Source of the DNA: Capitella teleta
Taxonomy: Eukaryota; Annelida; Polychaeta; Capitellidae
Direction of reading: 5' to 3'
DNA: 64,000 nt
NCBI GenBank assembly: GCA_000328365.1
Contig: KB293691.1
Span: 197,149-261,148, forward strand
The translations under genes were made by a program, and so were the position numbers. Shown here piece after piece: positions 63,005 through 64,000 of this stretch (positions are counted from its first letter, which is position 1; each line of letters starts with the position of its first letter). Below the pieces are notes generated by a model. That model saw only the letters and a program-made list of their open reading frames with translations. It was not told the DNA's origin and did no database searches.

Positions 63005-64000
63005 TTAAACAGAGGAGAGATAAAGGCTGCCGACTGCTTTGTGGGGGCGGGGATGTTTTGATACTTTGTAAACAACTGACTCTCTCTCTCTCTTTGAAGT
63101 TACCAAACTGTGAAATATGTTCATCAAATTTTTCGACTTCGAGCTACAGAACGAAAGTATGTCTCGGGGACACAGAAAACACTTCGACACAAGGATAAAT
63201 TCATGAATGAGACGTTCGAGAGACAGATGTTAATGCAAATAGTACAGTATAGGAGAATCGTCGGGACTTCGAAAACACTTCGACACAGGGAGACATTCGA
63301 GGGACGAACGTTCGACACATCGAGCTTTTACTGTAATAAATTATGCTGCATTTCCACTCTCTGAAGTCGTGATCATACCTTTGTGAGTTCAGTGCTTGGT
63401 TAAAAAAGACAGCATGCATTGACAGTTATTTTAATTTGTGAAATTCTCTAAATTATGACGTTATTTCCTTCCAAAACCTTTCGAAAGGAATGCGGATGAC
63501 TGATGCAGTCACAGGGGGTCTTACCAGTGAGCGAGCAGATATGGACAAAACTCAATGCAGTGAATGCTTTCTGTATATATATATAATATCAAGGGAAGTC
63601 ACTGATTCGTGCCAATCTTGGGACGCTTGCCTCGAAAGCAATCTTCTCTTCAAAAGAGGGAGCCAAAACTTTGGATCTGGCAAAATCACCAATAAATGAA
63701 ACGATTGACACCAATAATCTCGTATGGCAACGCCTAATTACTAATTAATTGGCCAAAAATCCAATCAGTTGCAAAACGACTAGTAACGGGTATGATGCAT
63801 CCATTTTGTCAGACCGCAGCAAATTTTCAGCCCGCAGTGAACTGTACTGAACTCACAATCACTAAATCTCGAAATCAAATCCTTAAAACCGGAATGGAAT
63901 GATGATAATTGAACAGAATGACTTTAATGTAAAATATCCTGTCTGTAATTGTCTCTCGAACAATAAAAGCTATTCTGAGAGTCAAATTGAGCATGAAATA
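63005..64000. other. Intergenic; short TTCGAC-rich repeats
   Basis: AAAACACTTCGACACA occurs twice (63176, 63270), with related TTCGAG/TTCGACA words to about 63322 ending CGAGCTTTTACTGTA. This looks like the end of a DNA transposon of the pogo/mariner type, without a matching left end in view. The remainder has no recognised gene. Confidence 0.4.

Overview
The window is animal (metazoan) nuclear DNA. Its genes are split by spliceosomal GT-AG introns, many only about 50-100 bp, and one intron is of the minor U12 AT-AC class. The gene set includes class A GPCRs, a peroxisomal peroxin, a mitochondrial ribosomal protein and transmembrane guanylate cyclases. About half of the sequence is AT-rich repeat-bearing DNA: LINE pieces, a tRNA-derived SINE, three families of short inverted-repeat transposons, a Ty3/Gypsy fossil and very long ATA/AAAT microsatellites. 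Two 50-N scaffold gaps (27213-27262, 40127-40176) are present. The cyclases carry a NIT-like (nitrate/nitrite-sensing) extracellular region, an architecture I know from placozoans and some other invertebrates. A marine invertebrate is likely; the phylum cannot be fixed from this sequence.

Layout: 0-8.5 kb is mostly transposon debris (THAP exon, DUF4806-like remnant, 160-200 bp tandem repeats, a rearranged LINE with a CCHC ORF1). 8.5-11.6 kb (-) holds NIT-type guanylate cyclase 1 (620 aa), whose second metal aspartate is serine. 17.0-22.9 kb (-) holds an 18-exon M13 (neprilysin/ECE-type) membrane metallopeptidase, 886 aa. 24.8-26.6 kb (-) holds a small secreted WxxW-domain protein, 222 aa. 28.6-31.8 kb (-) holds a TEX47 homologue with the AT-AC intron. 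31.9-37.1 kb is a repeat cluster (LINE, Gypsy fossil, foldback element, perfect 250 bp duplication). 38.7-40.0 kb (+) holds PEX14. 42.0-43.1 kb (+) is an intronless GPCR. 47.6-50.8 kb (-) holds NIT-type guanylate cyclase 2 (744 aa) with a complete catalytic set. 53.2-54.4 kb (+) is a second intronless GPCR. 58.0-58.7 kb (-) holds mitochondrial ribosomal protein MRPL47. 59-62 kb is LINE/SINE remnants.

The genes are independent eukaryotic units, not an operon. The most interesting theme is the two NIT guanylate cyclases about 36 kb apart on the same strand. One looks catalytically competent and one looks like a degenerate or obligately heterodimeric partner; they could form a nitrate/nitrite-to-cGMP signalling pair. 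I rebuilt exon joins by hand from splice sites, and reading phase closes for GC1, GC2, the M13 peptidase, TEX47, the WxxW protein and PEX14. The first coding exons of PEX14 and MRPL47 were not found.
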